7,314 nt of DNA from Lachnospiraceae bacterium. GTDB lineage: Bacteria > Bacillota > Clostridia > Lachnospirales > Lachnospiraceae. Of the stretch, positions 6,134-7,314 are shown in pieces. A program made the position numbers and the translations under genes. A model generated the notes under the pieces. It did not search any database. It saw only the letters and a program-made list of their open reading frames with translations, and was not told the DNA's origin. The stretch lies in assembly GCA_900770325.1 (NCBI GenBank), contig CAAGKE010000085.1, forward strand, positions 1 through 7,314. The letters are read 5' to 3'. How positions within the stretch are numbered: the stretch's first letter is position 1; each line of letters opens with the position of its first letter.

Positions 6134-6145
6134 GATGCTTGTCAA
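6117..6145 (-). promoter_or_regulatory. Sigma-A promoter of the PadR/HAAS operon
   Basis: On the minus strand, consensus TTGACA (6140-6145), a 17-bp spacer and TATACT (6117-6122). The start is expected near 6110, leaving a leader of roughly 38 bases with the GGGAGGGG ribosome site. The near-consensus strength together with the embedded palindrome fits a strong, repressed promoter. No other promoter is obvious within the operon. Confidence 0.85.
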
Positions 6146-6210
6146 CAAGTGCTGTGGATTTAACATTCAAATATCGGCAAATACGCAATACGCATTTTTC
6201 GTATACAAAA

Positions 6211-6248
6211 ATAAAACGACAGCGGAGCTGCACTGGCAGCTCCGCTGT
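6211..6248 (-). terminator. Terminator downstream of the DUF5697-like gene
   Basis: A 13-bp perfect stem, 6219-6231 (ACAGCGGAGCTGC) with 6236-6248, loop ACTG. On the minus strand it is followed by CGTTTTATTTTT. It lies about 60 bases past the stop of the DUF5697-like gene and stops transcription from there before the PadR operon promoter. The surrounding 6146-6307 is AT-rich and holds no gene that I can support. Confidence 0.85.
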
Positions 6249-6307
6249 GACAATAAATAGTTAGAAAACCCTGTTGGATATAAGTCCCTGCATGACCTGT
6301 TCACCGG

Positions 6308-6708
6308 TTAGTTCGCTGGTATGTCCATCCAAGCCATACTGAAAAGACGCGTGTCATTTTCGCCGCCGCCGGTGAAGCGCAGGAGCAGGGGCTCCTGGAG
6401 AGCGTACACGGAGTAAAAGGACGGCTTGTTCTCTGTCAGCTCCAGCATGACATCGATGGCCTCCAGCCGGCGAGTGTCTGTTTCCCGCTCACCGTAGCAC
6501 ACAATGTTGTCCTGGAACCGGACAAAATTCGTTATGGTGCGCATCTGCCGCAGCATGACGGCCATGCGGTGATCGTCGATGTCCATAGCGGGGAGGAATG
6601 CCTCCCGGATCAGGGCGTGCAACTGATCTACACGAATGTATTTGAGCTGCTTTAGAACTTCTGTGATGTATTTCTGCTGTTTGGATAATCTCTGTTATCT
6701 GTAAACAT
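6308..6708 (-). pseudogene. DUF5697-like protein gene, apparently frameshifted near its start
   Basis: The main open frame (6308-6688) gives 126 residues: YITEVLKQLKYIRVDQLHAL forms a winged-helix-like start, then MLRQMRTITNFVRFQDNIVC, AIDVMLELTENKPSFYSVYA and PLLLRF. I recognise this as the DUF5697 pattern, a small protein common on Firmicutes ICEs whose role is unknown. The frame has no good start: an in-frame stop lies just upstream, and the only internal candidate, TTG at 6622, would cut off the helical start. In the next frame an ATG at 6708 reads MFTDNR and would join LSKQQKY if one base were added or two removed near 6689-6694. I therefore infer a frameshift. No Shine-Dalgarno site precedes 6708. 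The C-terminus may also be short for the family, from memory. A sequencing error is the alternative. Confidence 0.55.
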
Positions 6709-6732
6709 TTTTTGAACACTGATTTGCAATGA

Positions 6733-6760
6733 TTGAAAAATCAAACGGATGTACTATAAT
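6733..6760 (+). promoter_or_regulatory. Sigma-A promoter of the sigma-like regulator
   Basis: TTGAAA (6733-6738), a 16-bp spacer and a consensus TATAAT (6755-6760). The start would be near 6767, giving a long leader of about 188 bases before the ATG at 6955. The perfect -10 box is the strongest part; the -35 box is only moderate. Confidence 0.65.
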
Positions 6761-6766
6761 AGTTTT

Positions 6767-6954
6767 AGGCGAAAGCCAAATTCTGTAGCTTTCCGGTGAG
6801 GTCCACACCAGAGTGTGGCCTCGGACATTCATGGACCGCGTAGGGCATTCAAAACCCACCTGTACGACGGGAACTTTCCATGGGCGTCCACAGTCTTGAC
6901 GCTGTGCCGGCAGCGCAGGTGTGTTCCTTCCCGCGTAAAGCGGAAAGGACATGA
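6767..6954 (+). promoter_or_regulatory. Structured 5' leader of the sigma-like gene
   Basis: About 188 bases without a gene but with many self-complementary segments. A bulged stem-loop pairs GAGG/CCACAC (6798-6808) with GTGTGG/CCTC (6813-6822). CACCTG (6857-6862) can pair with CAGGTG (6916-6921), enclosing GACG...CGTC (6866-6888) and the hairpin CGCTG-CAGCG (6900-6915), a possible three-way junction. GGTCCA (6800-6805) can instead pair with TGGACC (6832-6837), which excludes the first stem-loop. I do not recognise a known riboswitch or ribozyme class. Similar leaders may occur in front of related ICE genes, but this is from memory. Confidence 0.5.
6925..6949 (+). promoter_or_regulatory. Hairpin covering the ribosome binding site
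   Basis: TCCTTCCCGC (6925-6934) pairs with GCGGAAAGGA (6940-6949) at 9 of 10 positions, loop GTAAA. The 3' arm contains the AAAGGA ribosome site 5 bases before the ATG at 6955. When folded it would hide the site, so translation is likely controlled or at least dampened. Confidence 0.6.
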
Positions 6955-7314
6955 ATGAACGACATTGTCGTTATCTATAATGAGGAGCCAGTATTAGTGT
7001 CAAGGGAGGTCGCAGACTACCTTGAAGAGGAACGGAAGCGGGACCAGGCGGAAACAAGGCAGGATCGGAGACATCTGAGTAAAAGTGAGTTTGAAACGGT
7101 GTCTGATTGTGCTGTTCCGATTCGACGTCCCGTGGAAGATGCCTGTATCAAGAACCTCCGGCTTGAAAAACTGCGTAATGCCGTTAAACAACTGGATGAC
7201 CAGGAACAGAAATTGATCGACCTTCGGTATAAATGCTATATGACTGAAGAACAGGTCGGAGAAGTTTTTGGAATATCCAGGATGGCGGTATCCAAGCGGC
7301 TGAAAAAACTCCAC
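6955..7314 (+). CDS. Sigma-70 region-4-like regulator of ICE type (3' end outside window)
   Basis: The first 120 codons of an open frame that continues past the window. The start MNDIVVIYNEEPVLVSREVA is followed by a charged segment (DYLEEERKRDQAETRQDRRHLSKSEF) and then a sigma region-4-like domain from about residue 66. That domain has LDDQEQKLIDLRY and the helix-turn-helix TEEQVGEVFGISRMAVSKRL. There is no region 2, so it is not a complete sigma factor. I recognise it as a small sigma-like protein that Firmicutes ICEs often carry beside a DUF5697 gene. It probably controls element genes by binding DNA or RNA polymerase; this is inferred. The ATG at 6955 has AAAGGA 5 bases upstream, inside a hairpin. 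The upstream ATG at 6951 is out of frame. Confidence 0.85.
   Translation, partial: MNDIVVIYNEEPVLVSREVADYLEEERKRDQAETRQDRRHLSKSEFETVSDCAVPIRRPVEDACIKNLRLEKLRNAVKQLDDQEQKLIDLRYKCYMTEEQVGEVFGISRMAVSKRLKKLH

Noticed and set aside
6180..6193. Tandem repeat of AATACGC, two copies
   Set aside because: Too short and only two units; no sign of an attachment site or iteron array.
6254..6335. A short minus-strand frame reading ELTGEQVMQGLISNRVF after the DUF5697 stop
   Set aside because: It looks coding-like but is only about 26 codons between stops, has no start or ribosome site, and matches nothing I know; it could be a relic fragment.
6969..6978. A second TATAAT-like box inside the start of the sigma-like gene
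   Set aside because: It lies within coding sequence and no suitable -35 box precedes it.
7000..7314. A minus-strand frame at the right edge
   Set aside because: It is antisense to the sigma-like gene, which has a start, ribosome site and a helix-turn-helix.

Overview
The window looks like chromosomal DNA of a GC-rich gut Clostridia (Firmicutes), most probably an Oscillospiraceae relative. The reasons are the gene families present (an ECF sigma factor paired with a DUF4179 protein, PadR with HAAS/DUF1700-type proteins, and a sigma-like protein of the kind carried on Firmicutes integrative conjugative elements, ICEs), strong GGAGG Shine-Dalgarno sites, and sigma-A type promoters. The genus cannot be fixed from the sequence alone. 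Almost everything in the window is regulatory; no metabolic enzyme is visible.

Positions 1-890: two terminators, then a MarR-family regulator on the minus strand. Upstream of it lies a divergent promoter pair with an 11-bp inverted repeat between the two promoters. The plus-strand promoter appears to drive a stand-alone, non-coding transcript of about 118 nt. It ends in a terminator shared with the next operon and carries repeated GGA motifs, two of them in hairpin loops.

Positions 889-2471: a minus-strand operon of an ECF sigma factor and its membrane-bound DUF4179 partner (putative anti-sigma factor), preceded by an ECF-type promoter that looks autoregulated. Positions 2411-2720 (310 bases) contain no gene, only that promoter, a strong terminator and two further compact hairpins.

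Positions 2721-6145: a five-gene, tightly coupled minus-strand operon. Two paralogous pairs, each a HAAS-type membrane protein followed by a smaller single-span membrane protein, flank one PadR-family regulator gene. The only visible promoter is in front of the first gene, and its -10 box sits inside a perfect 11+9+11 bp palindrome, a good candidate PadR operator. The operon therefore looks autoregulated by its own third gene. The job of the duplicated membrane pair is not known to me, and this is the most interesting system in the window.

Positions 6211-7314: the edge of what is probably an ICE or its remnant. A DUF5697-like gene (minus strand) seems to be broken by a frameshift near its start. 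Opposite it a promoter leads through a leader of about 190 nt, rich in possible secondary structure, into a small sigma region-4-like regulator that runs off the right end. The last leader hairpin covers this gene's ribosome binding site, which suggests control of translation.
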